Positions 24,372 through 37,524 of a stretch of 64,000 bases of DNA are shown in pieces. Numbering within the stretch: the first letter of the stretch is position 1; each line of letters opens with the position of its first letter. A program made the position numbers and the translations under genes. This stretch comes from Sipunculus nudus (lineage: Eukaryota > Annelida > Sipuncula > Golfingiida > Sipunculidae). The stretch is taken from NCBI GenBank assembly GCA_026874595.1, contig CM049322.1, forward strand, positions 46,247,340 to 46,311,339, given 5' to 3'. The notes beneath the pieces were generated by a model. The model was given only the letters and a program-made list of their open reading frames with translations, ran no database searches and was not told where the DNA came from.

Positions 24372-27281
24372 ATGGATCTTTCAAAGTATGTACTTTTAGT
24401 CTGTATGATTATCGCCTTTCTTGTGTTAACTGGAACTGGAATGCCGCTTTTGGGCGATAATGGAGTACATATTCGTTATTCAGCTAGTGACCTTCATCAA
24501 CTTCACAACAAACTCTCACATTCTAACAATAAGTTTGATATAAGTATACTTCCGGAAGAATGCAAAAAGATTAGAAGAAGACCACGTGGCAGGAGAGGTG
24601 GAGTAAGAGTCAGGTTAAGGAGAAGATGCAGTACTAAACCGTTTGTGCCCACAATAACATTTGGTAACGTCCGTTCACTCAGCTCAAAGATTGACGAACT
24701 CCGTGCAAACTGCCGATTTCTTTATCAATATCGAGAGGCTTGTTGCATTGCATTAACGGAATCATGGCTGAACCAAAATATATCTGACACATTCTTGAAC
24801 ATTCCTTATTTTACCTTATTAAGACAAGACAGAACCCAGGACTCTAATAAATCAAGAGGCGGTGGTGTAGCTCTTTATATTAATAACAGATGGTGTCAGA
24901 ATATAACCGTCAAGTCTAGTATATGTTCACCAGACCTTGAAGCCCTATCAGTGAGCCTACGTCCTTCATACCTACCTAGAGAGTTTACCAATATATCTCT
25001 CACAGTTGTTTACATTCCCCCCAGTGCTGATAAAGACATTGCATCAAAGAAGATACAGGATATTGTTGCCCAATTAGAAGAAAAGAAACCACAAGCTCTG
25101 CATATTGTACTCGGAGATATGAACCACTGTGATCTTGATCAAGCACTACCAAACTACACACAGTACGTGAACTGTAACACAAGAGGTCACCAGAAACTGG
25201 ACTTATTTTATTGTAATATTAAATCTGCTTATAAATGTGTTCAAGGTCCTCCACTAAAAAATAGTGACCATAATATGATCTATATGCAACCTACTTACAG
25301 ACGTAAACTTCAAATGCTGAAACCACGTGAAATTAATATTAAAGTGAACTCAAAGGAAGCCTATGAGACCCTACAGACATGTTTTGATCTAACAGACTGG
25401 CAAATGTTCATTGACACTTCATATGATTTAGATGAACTTACTGAAACTGTGTCTAGTTATATATCATTTTGTGAAGACATGCTGGTACCAACTAAAACCA
25501 TTAAGATTTACCCTAATAACAAACCTTGGATTAATAGTGATCTAAGGAAACTTATTGTATGTAAGCACAAAGCCTTCACAAGCAATTCAGATAACAGATA
25601 TGACTTACAAAAAGAAACTGATTCTGCCATTGAGAAAGCCAAACAACAATATAAAAAGAAAGTAGAAAAACTGTTCCATAGCAAGCAATCAAAAGATGCT
25701 TGGAAGGGTCTTCAGGAATTAACTGGTATAACTAAAAGCAAGAAAGAATGCTCACTGCTTGCTGAAAATGGCTATGCTGACAAATTAAATACATTCTATG
25801 CACGTTTTGATGAAAGTGACTTCTCAAAAGAAAAAGATGACATTCGGAGCAGTCTGAGAGCAAATTTAGAATCATGTGATGATGGCATCCTTACTGATGT
25901 AACTGATGTAAACAAAGTGTTAAGTAAGATTAATGTAAAGAAAGCCTGTGGACCCGACAAAATCAGTGGCAGATTAATTAAAACCTGTAGAAATAGTTTG
26001 TCCTTCATCATACATCACATTTTTCAATTGTCTCTCTCCTTATGTAAACTACCAAAATTATGGAAGACCGCAGAAATAATTCCAGTCGCCAAAAATAACT
26101 CTCCTAAAGTGATGAATGATCTTAGGCCTGTGGCACTAACATCTATTCTCGCAAAATCTTTGGAGCGAATAGTTCTTAATAAATTACTTCCAATTGTTAA
26201 ACCAATGCTAGATCAACATCAGTTTGCATATTCATCCAACAGATGCACAAGCGACGCAATTGCCACATTAACTCATTATATTTATCAACACTTAGACAGG
26301 GACCCCAGAAATTATGCCAGATCACTTTTCATTGATTATTCTTCAGCCTTCAATACAATACAGCCACACATTATGATCAATCAGCTCTGTAGATATAACA
26401 TTCCTCTTTCCTACTGTCTATGGATTCTAGATTTTCTCTCGGATAGAAGACAACATGTTAGAACAAGCAAAGAAACTTCTTCAGATATAATCATAAATAC
26501 TGGTGCTCCACAAGGCTGTGTTCTGTCAGCAGTCCTTTTTATTCTATATACAAATAATTTGTCTGTGAGCCTTTCAGATTGTAAAATTATCAAATATGCA
26601 GACGACACTGTTATTCTAGGCCTGATACACAAGAATGATGAATCGCTCTACAGGAAAACCATTCAATATGTGACTGGTTGGTGTGAGGAACACTACCTTC
26701 AGTTAAATGTAAAGAAGACTAAAGAAGTAGTCTTTGATTTTAGGAGATCAAAATCTGTAATTACCCCAGTTGCTATCAAAAATGAAGATGTTGATATTGT
26801 AGAAAATTATAAATACTTAGGATGTATTATTGACAGAAATCTGAATTGGAAAGAACATGTGTTGAATCAATCCAAGAAAGCAAACAAAAGATTATATTAC
26901 CTTTATTATCTAAGAAAGCTTAATATCGACAAAACCATAATTACCATGTTTTATAATTCTGTAATTTCCAGTGTCCTTACTTATTCACTGGAGTGCTGGT
27001 TTACAAATATATCTGATAAGTTAAAGAAACAGTTGAATAATACCAGGAAGAGAAGTAGTAGAATGACTGGTACTTCTCTTGCCACACACCAGGAAATCTG
27101 TGAAACCAAAACAATGGCCTTCATATCTAAGGTCATGAATGACAAAACACATCCACTATATTCAGAGTTCCGTTTTTTACCTTCAGGTAAACGCCTAGAT
27201 ACAATATTCTGCAGAACAACTCGTTTTAAAAAATCTCTCGTACCACACAGTATTAAACTTTTTAACTCACAACCCTCTTAG
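24372..27281 (+). CDS. Endonuclease/reverse transcriptase of a Jockey-group non-LTR retrotransposon
   Basis: 969 aa, no internal stop. Known role: nick the target DNA and copy the element RNA onto it (target-primed reverse transcription). Residues 6-22 form a hydrophobic segment, and residues ~65-87 are very basic (RRRPRGRRGG). An endonuclease/exonuclease/phosphatase domain spans ~88-310: NVRSL, TESWL (E130), VVYIPPSA, GDMN (248-251) and SDHN (S298-D299-H300), so catalytic residues are present. The RT domain spans ~520-810: GPDKISG, LRPVALTS, FIDYSSAFNTI, GAPQGCVLSAVLF, YADD (742-745), KYLGCIIDRNLNW. The C-terminal TRFKKSLVPHSIKLFN motif is typical of L2/Rex1/CR1 relatives. Start: first in-frame ATG; a later Met (residue 24) would drop the hydrophobic leader. 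The clade within the Jockey group is uncertain. Confidence 0.93.
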   Translation: MDLSKYVLLVCMIIAFLVLTGTGMPLLGDNGVHIRYSASDLHQLHNKLSHSNNKFDISILPEECKKIRRRPRGRRGGVRVRLRRRCSTKPFVPTITFGNVRSLSSKIDELRANCRFLYQYREACCIALTESWLNQNISDTFLNIPYFTLLRQDRTQDSNKSRGGGVALYINNRWCQNITVKSSICSPDLEALSVSLRPSYLPREFTNISLTVVYIPPSADKDIASKKIQDIVAQLEEKKPQALHIVLGDMNHCDLDQALPNYTQYVNCNTRGHQKLDLFYCNIKSAYKCVQGPPLKNSDHNMIYMQPTYRRKLQMLKPREINIKVNSKEAYETLQTCFDLTDWQMFIDTSYDLDELTETVSSYISFCEDMLVPTKTIKIYPNNKPWINSDLRKLIVCKHKAFTSNSDNRYDLQKETDSAIEKAKQQYKKKVEKLFHSKQSKDAWKGLQELTGITKSKKECSLLAENGYADKLNTFYARFDESDFSKEKDDIRSSLRANLESCDDGILTDVTDVNKVLSKINVKKACGPDKISGRLIKTCRNSLSFIIHHIFQLSLSLCKLPKLWKTAEIIPVAKNNSPKVMNDLRPVALTSILAKSLERIVLNKLLPIVKPMLDQHQFAYSSNRCTSDAIATLTHYIYQHLDRDPRNYARSLFIDYSSAFNTIQPHIMINQLCRYNIPLSYCLWILDFLSDRRQHVRTSKETSSDIIINTGAPQGCVLSAVLFILYTNNLSVSLSDCKIIKYADDTVILGLIHKNDESLYRKTIQYVTGWCEEHYLQLNVKKTKEVVFDFRRSKSVITPVAIKNEDVDIVENYKYLGCIIDRNLNWKEHVLNQSKKANKRLYYLYYLRKLNIDKTIITMFYNSVISSVLTYSLECWFTNISDKLKKQLNNTRKRSSRMTGTSLATHQEICETKTMAFISKVMNDKTHPLYSEFRFLPSGKRLDTIFCRTTRFKKSLVPHSIKLFNSQPS

Positions 27282-27530
27282 AAATTTAATGTTTTGAATT
27301 ATGTGTTTTACCTGCAGAATTATCTGTTTTATCATTTTTACATGCTTAATTTTACATGCATAGTCAATATGTTATGTGTGATTTTTATGTATTTATTGTA
27401 TTATTTTTATGTATTTATCTATCTATTTACTTATTTATTTTTTATGTAATGAATTGCAAGTCAACAACAAATTCCTGGAACTGAAGGCTAATAAATGTTA
27501 TCTTATCTTATCTTATCTTATCTTATCTTA

Positions 27531-28549
27531 TTCCCCACCTTATCACTGCAGCGTACAGGTACGTCCTATAATTTGTATTCGTGGAGGTATTTATTAACCA
27601 AATACTCTTGATGCGTCACTACTGTTATGTTATCCCAATGAAAGTGTTATAGGGTATCATAATAATTTTAATTATTATTACAGTCACTCTTACCAGTTTA
27701 ACCAATGTTATTTGCCATTGTCAAGTCCTTTATACCCCGTATAATTAACGAACTGCATACACCTTTGCTCCCTACGACTGGCGAGGTAGCCTTAAAACTC
27801 TCCACCTCTCAAAACGTGGCCCCCAAAACCAATTAGCTTTTATGTGGTGGTTGATCCTCACCAAAGCACAGTTGTAGCGTTTTTCTTGCTCAGAAATATC
27901 TTTTGTATGGACGGCTACCCCTCCCGGTGTCCTATAAATCTGACAGTTAATTAGCTATAGATTAGACCCCAGCAGTTACTGTGTGAAATAATGGAGTTAG
28001 TCCTGACACAGGAAAGCATAGGTTCACTGTTTTGTTTCGTAATAAGATATTTTTTGTTTCTCCCGGCATGTCCCATCTCCAAAGCCAACTTTACAGCGGC
28101 ATTTTTTATCATCTTTGTACACTATGGTTCTCGTTTTAGTTTCGTAATCAGCGTCCCCTTTTCCTGAAGGAATAATATACGGAAAATGCCGAATCTTATA
28201 CGCCTCGTTTTGAGATTTATACGCCTCGCTATGGATTTATCCACCTCGTTATGGTTTTGTAATGGCGGAATTCCTTCCGGTTTATACACAGTTAAGTTCC
28301 TCTGTCTAAATCATATACGCTCCGTTAACGCTAAGCTCTATCCTATTATCAAGAGAACACATTGCAGAATATTGTCTCTGGTCTTCAATTTAGTTAACGT
28401 TCATAAGAAGAAACATTTTGATTTATATTTCAACACATCTTGCTCCGGGTTTCACATTGGTTGAACGCATAATTGCTTACCTACATGGTAAATAATTGTC
28501 ATTTATATGTTTCAGATATTCTGAATAACTTTAGGTGTTTTCTAATAAA
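27531..28549. other. Non-coding, no feature recognised
   Basis: No gene, repeat unit or splice-bounded exon that I can support. The open frame at 28186-28464 has no known domain. Confidence 0.45.
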
Positions 28550-28930
28550 GGCGTATTTTTTGTTATTTATTGTTTTTATTTTTTATTTCAATGTATTTAC
28601 ACAGGGTAACTTGTTCAGATGTCATTCTGTTGTTCAACTAGGCCCTGTGAAATTTATACATATAAAATACATTAAAATTCAAATACAGTCATATACATAC
28701 ATATATACATATACACATTAAACATATTAGACTAATAATAATGATGCATATTGTGAACATATAAAATTATAGCATTAAACATTACATCTACTGCGAATCG
28801 TGTGTGAATGAAGGAACAGATGTTTGTAATTTTTTTTAAAGTAAGTACTTATATTACATGGACCATAAAAAGATTGCAGATCAAATATAAAATACTATAT
28901 AATAAATAGATATATCATCCAAATACGTTG
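28550..28930 (-). mobile_element. Possible 3' end of a non-LTR element
   Basis: Read on the minus strand, GGGCCTAGTTGAACAACAGA .. TTACCCTGTGTAAATAC is followed by an AT-rich (AAT/AAAT) tail, similar in style to the tail of the RT relic at 10150-10210. No coding part remains. It could also be simple AT-rich DNA. Confidence 0.4.
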
Positions 28931-29029
28931 TTCGTAATTGTAAGAATCGCTTTGCAGAGCTTTTACTTTGGTTGTTTCCATTCATCCGTATGCGTAGTCC
29001 ACATTTTGTTAGTGGTAAACTCTAGATGA

Positions 29030-29512
29030 AGATAATGTCAATGTCGCTGACTGTACTCTTGATCGAGATAATGTCATTGTCGCTGACTGTACTCTTGATC
29101 GAGATAATGTCATTGTCGTTGACTGTACTCTTGATCGAGATAATGTCATTGTCGTTGACTGAAATCTTGATCGAGATAATGTCATTGTCGTTGACTGAAC
29201 TCTTGATCGAGATAATGTCATTGTCGCTGACTGTACTCTTGATCGAGATAATGTCATTGTCGTTGACTGTACTCTTGATCGAGATAATGTCATTGTCGTT
29301 GACTGTACTCTTGATCGAGATAATGTCATTGTCGTTGACTGAACTCTTGATCGAGATAATGTCATTGTCGTTGACTGTACTCTTGATCGAGATAATGTCA
29401 CTGTCTCCCACTGTACTCTCGATCGAGATAATGTTATTGTCGTTGTCTGTAGTCTAGATTGCATCCTGTCACTGTCGGTGACTGATCTTTAGATAGGGAT
29501 AATGTCATTGTT
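29030..29512. repeat. Minisatellite, 36-bp unit, ~12 copies
   Basis: The unit contains CTTGATCGAGATAATGTCAT and TGTCGTTGACT. Copies are well conserved in the middle and decay after 29400. Because 36 is a multiple of 3 and stops are absent, three overlapping open frames of 129-151 codons appear. I regard them as artefacts. Confidence 0.96.
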
Positions 29513-31276
29513 GTTGAACCAAAAATAAAAACTAAAGCATAAAGTTCTCATGAATTAAAATAAAACAAAAAAAAAACATGAATTTTTACGGGTCAGGCTG
29601 CCTATATAAAAAACCTGCTGTTACCAAAAAAAAAAAAAAAAAAAAAAAATCTGCAAATAAATAATTATTCTCTCAAATTTAATGAAATGCTCTCATCCAT
29701 AAAGCAGTGCGGAAGGGCGATTTTTTTTAAACCTTTCCATTATAAAATGTCGGTAACATTTACAGCTGATCTGGTCATAACATGAGTATAACAAGTTATA
29801 AAAAAGTGAAAACATGTTATATCAAAACGATTTTTTTTTATTTTATCCACTTGCAAGAAGTGTACGAGCAGCTGAAGCTAGAATAACCATATTTTTACTT
29901 GGAGTAAAAAAAAACTAATGCGGAGGTGAAAACTGACGCTTTCGTTGAATGAGAATCCATCCTTTTTTAAACCAATAATGCAGTGCACTGCTGTACTTAC
30001 ATAAACAAAATCGAAATAAATAAAGCCTCCATTTATACATTTTTAGTTATAGTACCTGTGTGTGGGTGCATGAAACACTGTTGAACACTCCAAAATCTCT
30101 CCAGTGAGTGCCCGGGGCACCCCCGCGGCGGCGACATCCTGCGGCGGATACTGGCAACGAGAACACGAACAAAGCGGAGAGGCGGGAATCGACTAAAGAT
30201 GTCGAGCAGACGATATCCGGTCCTGGCTGCGGGACTAAAAATAGCTCCGCACCGCATGACGCCCACCTGCAGTAAATTTCTGGGAATAAATTCAGCCTGA
30301 GGAGAGATAAAATATCACCGAGTACCACTAATATCATTGTAATGCCTTGATTCTGTAAAGCGGCCAGAATTCTAGCGTCCATGCACGAGATGTACTGGCT
30401 TTATTCTTGTCGGAGTTGGCGCCTCAGGGAGAAAACATTCACACTCAGTTATCTCTCTGTTATCCATCTGGAGGCATTTCCCTCCTTAATTTGCATATTT
30501 ATCCATCTGGACCTATTAAACATACTAGATCTATGCAAATTAATACGCACATCCTATACTACACTACAATTTTTATAGAATTTACACTGAATTAAAGGTA
30601 TGTTCAAAGTATGATAAATGGTATTTTTTTATCATGCTTTATTATATTTTGTCGTAAATTATATTATTTGACATTACATATATTTTATTATATCATATTA
30701 TATTATATCATATTATATTATAAAATATCATATTATATTAGGCTTATATTATATTGTATATTGTATTGCATTATTTTTGTCGTGTTTTGTCTTGTGCATT
30801 AACTTTTTTTAAGGCTCTCGTGGATAATGAATGATTATGTGCATATTTTAAATGTACTCGGTAGCCATACGTAAAATATTAAGAAATCGATAATAATAAA
30901 AATAAAAACAATAAACTCTATGCTTGTGCAGAAATTGAATATAATGTAGGCGTATGAGAGACATCGTTGCTGGACACTTACTGTGGGCAACATTTAAATG
31001 CCAGCCCCGTGAGGGTCGCCTGCGGTAAATGACAATGAAACGTCTAAGTAGACTACCAATACATACTGTGACAAGTTAAGCTGGGGAGCGATAAAGACCC
31101 AGTGACAGACGACAGGGCTCAGCAAAAAAATCCCGAGTCCCTGTTCTGGGGACGGATTACACACCAGCGAGGACGATGATGAACCAGCGCTGCGGTAAAA
31201 TGACGTAAACCCCGCTCTGATGGGATATAAACTCTGGTTTAATCATTGATGCGTGTGCTATGTATTATCATTACAG
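29513..31276. other. Non-coding mix: poly-A, GC patch, AT repeats
   Basis: A poly-A run lies at 29625-29649. A GC-rich patch with CGGCGG-type words at 30090-30300 could be an untranslated exon or CpG island. Degenerate ATATT repeats occupy 30655-30770. No confident gene. Confidence 0.4.
30486..30543. promoter_or_regulatory. Inverted pair of octamer (POU-type) motifs
   Basis: TTAATTTGCAT (30486-30496) and its exact reverse complement ATGCAAATTAA (30533-30543) flank a 36-bp spacer. ATGCAAAT is the classical octamer bound by POU-domain factors. Function here is only inferred from the words. Confidence 0.3.
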
Positions 31277-31619
31277 GGAGCCAGTGATCCGCAGTCAGTT
31301 AAACTCCGGCTCCACCAGCTGGACGTCCTCGGCACGGGTAATGGTGATCTAGCGAACACCAAGTCACCCCTGTCACTCACATACACTAAAATCTCCGACC
31401 CTAAACGTTTTTTGTTTTAACCGTTCATCTTCATAAACACTAGATTCCCCATCCCGAGCTAACATGTAGCTTAGATCTGATGCCACCACGGTCCATACGC
31501 ATGCGCGGACACGCACGCACACAGCCAAGCACGCATACAGTAGCACGCACGATTTTTCAAGTGCTGACGCTTTAAATCAATGTACATGCATTCTTTGTCC
31601 AGAGCAATCAATGCCTATA
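31277..31619. other. Non-coding; may include a short exon
   Basis: TTATCATTACAG precedes 31277, and the frame stays open for 45 codons, with a possible GTAATG donor at 31338. The evidence is too weak for a gene call. CACGCAC-type simple sequence lies at 31499-31550. Confidence 0.3.
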
Positions 31620-33240
<1,621 letters not shown>

Positions 33241-34262
33241 AATTTGAAAGAAATTGGATAATATTGAGGAAAGTAATGCACAGAAACAAACCAGACGGAC
33301 GGACAAACAGACAGACAGAGGGACTCATATATACCTCATGCACACCAGAGTCAGGACTACTTATACAAAATTTGTACAATTGAGTTAGGCCTACTGCTGC
33401 TCACGTATTATGTCTTTGTAATAAAGTTCTGCTTCAAATCTCTGTGTCTATACTGTCTATACCAAGGGCCATAATCATCAATATACCACTGTGAAGGTGT
33501 TTCTATGTTAGGAAAAGCAAGGGTTTTTCTTTATGCAAGTCTAAATATTTTCGATTTTTTTTCTCATATTACCGTTATAGATAAAAATGGGCTATTTACT
33601 TGTGGTTTGTCTCCTCATTATCCCTGATGTTGAAACATGGGATGCGATGGCGGGATGAGATGCCAGGAATAATGCCTGACATTAACAGATGATTACCCCC
33701 TCGCCGACCGTCCTCAAAAGATCGTTACACGGACAAGCTTAGCTTAATATATTGGCGGACGAAATTTGGAAGCAATGTTACATGTGTCAAAGGGGCCAAG
33801 TTTTGGACAGATGATGGGGCTGCTATGATTGGTGACCGAGCGAAAACTTGCGCTTGTGGAATGTCATTTATTCAAATTTGGGCAACCAGCATAGATTGGT
33901 TGATCTCGCCATGATAAGAGGCCATTGGCAATTTTCCGCGCAGCCCTGTTCAATGATTTGATTGTTGCTGTTGCATGGTCTAAGCGCTAGACAGTGGGCG
34001 CTACACATGCAATGCTTACATTGGAGTCAGCGTGGATAGCGGCGTCGCACCGCCTTGGCGTCCAGAGCTCTACTCTGAATGCGTCAATGCACGTCTCGGG
34101 TAGGCCTGCTCTTTGCTTTGACTCCGTATGTCCCGTAGGAGTGTTTCCTATACTTATGTACACAGGTTCCAGGGGGCTTGTTTAGATAGCGAGGCTGTCT
34201 CCAAGAAGGTGTAAGCATGCACCTCACAGTTCGCTGGTGTTCATGTTGGCTGGTACTACGGG
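33241..34262. other. 5' flank of the SLC10-like exon
   Basis: No TATA box or upstream exon can be assigned with confidence. It includes a short GACGGACA/GACA tract at 33293-33320 like that of the foldback family. The open frame at 33994-34185 shows no domain. Confidence 0.4.
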
Positions 34263-34856
34263 ATGGGCTTAACTACTGTACATGCTCTTATCACGTTGCA
34301 TATAATTCTGTTGCGACGCTGTCTGCACGTGCACGCGGAGGGATACATTCAGAACGTGCAAGTGAATGTTTTACCGCCGGGCCACGTGGTTTTGCAAGAA
34401 GGCACCATGCAGACAGTTAGCGGGAACGTGTCTCTCATGGAGCCCTTTAAAACTAAGGGCGCGTATGTTCTGAGAGCGATCTCGGACGAAGACGCTATTG
34501 CCAGACTCCAAGAACTCCGTCAAATTGTTCTCCCAGAGCAAGTTGGACACAAGTTCTTTAAACTTGGCATTATTGGTGTCCGGCTCGGGAAGACGAATAT
34601 TCGTTTTTATGTGACAAACCGCAAAGGAGAGCGACTCGGCACGCTAAAACACTGGGTTACCTTCACTTTACACGTCCATGTGCTGCGGAATGTTACCATA
34701 CCAACCACGCACGTGAATGTTATCTCACACGCGATAGCCGCCATCAATCTAATCATGGTTGGAACTAAAATTGACCGCGAGGAGGCGCTCAGTCTTATCA
34801 AAAGACCCATGTCACTCACCGTGGGGTTCATATGTCGGTTTGGTATTCTACCCGGG
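34263..34856 (+). CDS. SLC10-family (P3-like) sodium/bile-acid cotransporter, first coding exon
   Basis: 198 codons ending in phase 0 at a perfect GTAAGT donor (34857). Residues 1-25 look like a signal peptide (ITLHIILL core). Residues 26-~145 form an extracellular domain with two N-glycosylation sequons (N55-V-S, N143-V-T). ~148-167 is membrane segment 1. MVGTKI..EEALSLIKRP (165-182) and SLTVGFICRFGILPG (184-198) match the family pattern 'MGC......KRP...GFLCQFGIMP'. Known family role: sodium-coupled uptake of bile acids or steroid sulfates at the plasma membrane; the P3 (SLC10A3) and SLC10A5 subgroup has this long N-terminal domain and poorly known substrates. Start: first ATG after an in-frame stop at 34212. 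The remaining transmembrane exons were not found in the window. The substrate is unknown. Confidence 0.8.
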
Positions 34857-36209
34857 GTAAGTCAATTAATTTTACTTTTCCGTCAATTGTTCATAATGAC
34901 AAATATATCATGATAAATGTGTAACAGTTGATTGGCTGATTGTATAATTGATTGATTGATTGATTGATTTATTTATTGATAAAATCCATGGACCTTGTTC
35001 CAAGACGCACGGGGGGGGGGGGGGGTCACTTTTAGGGGTAGGGGTACCTTTTGTCTTTTTCACTTTTTAGTCGAAAAAACCTTTTACCAAGTCGGTTATA
35101 TATAAAACGCCTTCAAGTTGCTTTTATCAAGATGATTCCAGTTAATTTATAGGCCTAGGTGCTTCATATTTTTCGCATCAGGCTTGCAGTTGCGCATGTC
35201 ATGATATTCTACAGGCTATGGAATGTGGTAAATGACTCTTTGAAAAGTCATAAATTTTATGCTTCATCCCAGTATGTTCTCGAATATTAATGGATCGTGG
35301 TGTTTTGGATAAAGAAACTTATTATATTCTTGGAGAGAAGCACATCAGCATCTAGTCATAGTCGGTGGTGGGGGGGGGGGGGGGGGGGAGCAACAATGCC
35401 TATGGTTGAATGATCGATTTATGGATGAATATAGTCACACGGTGGATGTTTTTTGTCGTTGTTTTCAGTTTTTGTTACGGGAGTTTAATTCAAAATTGGC
35501 ACCAGGTGTTCTGTATATGAAGTCACTACTGTATGTGGTTTAAACATCCGAACTTTAAGTAGCAAGAATTTGTATAAGAGCGTGTACACACACGCAGGTA
35601 TGTGCACCTGAGGTACAGTCTGAGGTTTAATGAATGCTGATCAACAGAATATATTGTAAATACCACGGCCCTTTGTCCCAACAACAAAACCCAGGTCGAC
35701 GCTACACAACTCACTGACAAAGCGATACCTGCTTATGTTTATATCAGGGGATCCGTATGTGTAATCAGTGCTAGAAGCCCAGGAATGTCCAATGTTTGCC
35801 TTCTGTTCATATAGAGAGAAAACACTAAATACGCGGCATGTACGTGCAAATAATATTAATATATACCTTTATTTATGTTATCGTTCAAACAATATATACC
35901 CGCAGGCGGTGTGTAAACTGTATAGTCTGGTGAATGAAACGGTTTGTAAAATGTCCGCGTTGATTCATGATCAGCCATATACACTAAAATACCGGGGACC
36001 TGACACAGACATTGCGTTCACTTCCATTGCTAGTGTCCCGTCCATGACAGTTTAATAACACATGCAGTACATTTACAGATACACAAGAATATATATCCAG
36101 TAAAACCTGTGTTAAAGGGCCACCAGGAGGATTGGCTAAAGTGGTTTTGATTCGCAGGGGGTCTTATTATAAGGTAGTCATCAGACAGATCAGACAGACT
36201 CATATATTA

Positions 36210-36210
<1 letters not shown>

Positions 36211-36261
<51 letters not shown>

Positions 36262-36287
36262 AGAGAGAGAGAGAGAGAAAGAGAGAT
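36211..36287. repeat. (AT)n-(GTAT)-(GA)n microsatellite
   Basis: AT run, short GTAT run, then GA run. Confidence 0.96.
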
Positions 36288-36564
36288 CGAGATCAGGGAT
36301 TATTCTAACTTCTTTTAATTATGGCTTTCTTTCTGCCCATTCCCCTGTGATACTTTTTTTTACATAAAATTCCACCTCACCTTTCTCTAACAATACAGCA
36401 TAAAAGTCCCCCCCCCCCCCTTCCCGAAAGACAGAATAATACCCGGGGAGAGATATCATTTTATACAAGTACAAAAGATAAAACAAATTTGGTCAGATTT
36501 ATAAATCCAAAACTAAGTAGTTTAGCACAACAATTTGTTGCACTTATCAGGTTTATTCTTCTGA

Positions 36565-36569
<5 letters not shown>

Positions 36570-36620
<51 letters not shown>

Positions 36621-36621
36621 G
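36570..36621. repeat. (CT)n-(AT)n microsatellite
   Basis: CT run passing directly into AT. Confidence 0.96.
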
Positions 36622-37524
36622 AGTATATAAAATATTTTGCTTCCATAATCCCTGACTACTCCAGTCCCACTACCCTTTCAATGATAGGGCCCGTTTTCTG
36701 TATCCCCGTTGGTTGTCGCTACCCTCCCCGTTGAAATGTATCCCCCGTCCATTTCGACGCCAACTTAACACAAGTAACGGGCAACATCTGGTAAGTGGTG
36801 GATATAAACGTGTAAACGGGGAACGATAAGTCGAGATTTATCATGTCTCGGGAGGTGGCCGAGTCATCCAGACTATGTATTATTACGTGCCTATCCTTTA
36901 TCTGTTGGCCATATTCACGGTCACGTGAACACCAGTTGGCACAGCGCTGTCCGTCCGCGCGTTATAAATATCTAACTAAAACATTCAACAGAAGTTCACA
37001 TCTAGGCGGCCCCCAGCCCGATCGATGGAGGGACCCGCAATGTAGAACGCCGTGCCACTGTTACAGCTTCAATATAGACAGTTAGATATGTAACACACAA
37101 ATAAAGTAATCCCTATACGTCCGGCGGCCATGGTACCGCCACATGCTTTATACATTTTTTTAAAAGATTAAAGTCAGCTGTGGGACTTGTGAGGGAAGGC
37201 AGCTCCATCGTTAGTTGCACCTGATTTAGTTAGTGTTCCCAGCAATGAAAATAAAGGTATAAACGGTGGGGCCGCGGGTAAGAGCCTGATTCTCTGTTTG
37301 TAGGAATAACATGTCAGCGGCAGAACGCGTGTTTCAGAACACTTCAGTATGCAGACATTGAGTATTTCCCTGATATATTACAGGAATATATGTTTTAAAT
37401 AAATAAACGTATGTGATTACCAGGCAAGATATATTGGTGGCAGGAGGAAGGGAGAGAAATCCGATTCCTACATTGTTTATATCAAAAGCCCTTTTTAAAT
37501 TCTTATGCTTCCGCTGTAGCTGCC

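Larger units (their letters stand above)
24240..27530 (+). mobile_element. Non-LTR retrotransposon, apparently coding-complete
   Basis: One long ORF (24372-27281) is followed by ~210 bp of AT-rich 3' UTR, an AATAAA at 27490-27495 and a 3' tail of six TTATC repeats (27498-27530). A short 3' microsatellite instead of poly-A is common in CR1/L2/Rex1-type elements. No separate ORF1 was found upstream. The 5' boundary is a guess, placed at the hairpin. Confidence 0.85.
34857..37520. other. Presumed first intron of the SLC10-like gene
   Basis: It begins GTAAGTC. It contains poly-G runs (15 G at 35011-35025, 19 G at 35370-35388), a GATT run at 34950-34968, and a possible fragment of the 315-bp unit near 35180-35340. 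No SLC10-like exon was found. Open frames at 35768-36055 and 36843-37085 have no known domain. Confidence 0.45.

Noticed and set aside
29009-29464. Open frames of 129-151 codons on both strands with a 12-residue repeat
   Set aside because: They come from a 36-bp minisatellite without stop codons; three frames are open at once, which a gene would not require.
36843-37085. 80-codon frame with a good ATG context
   Set aside because: No domain, no downstream donor in frame, and not similar to SLC10; not enough to call an exon.
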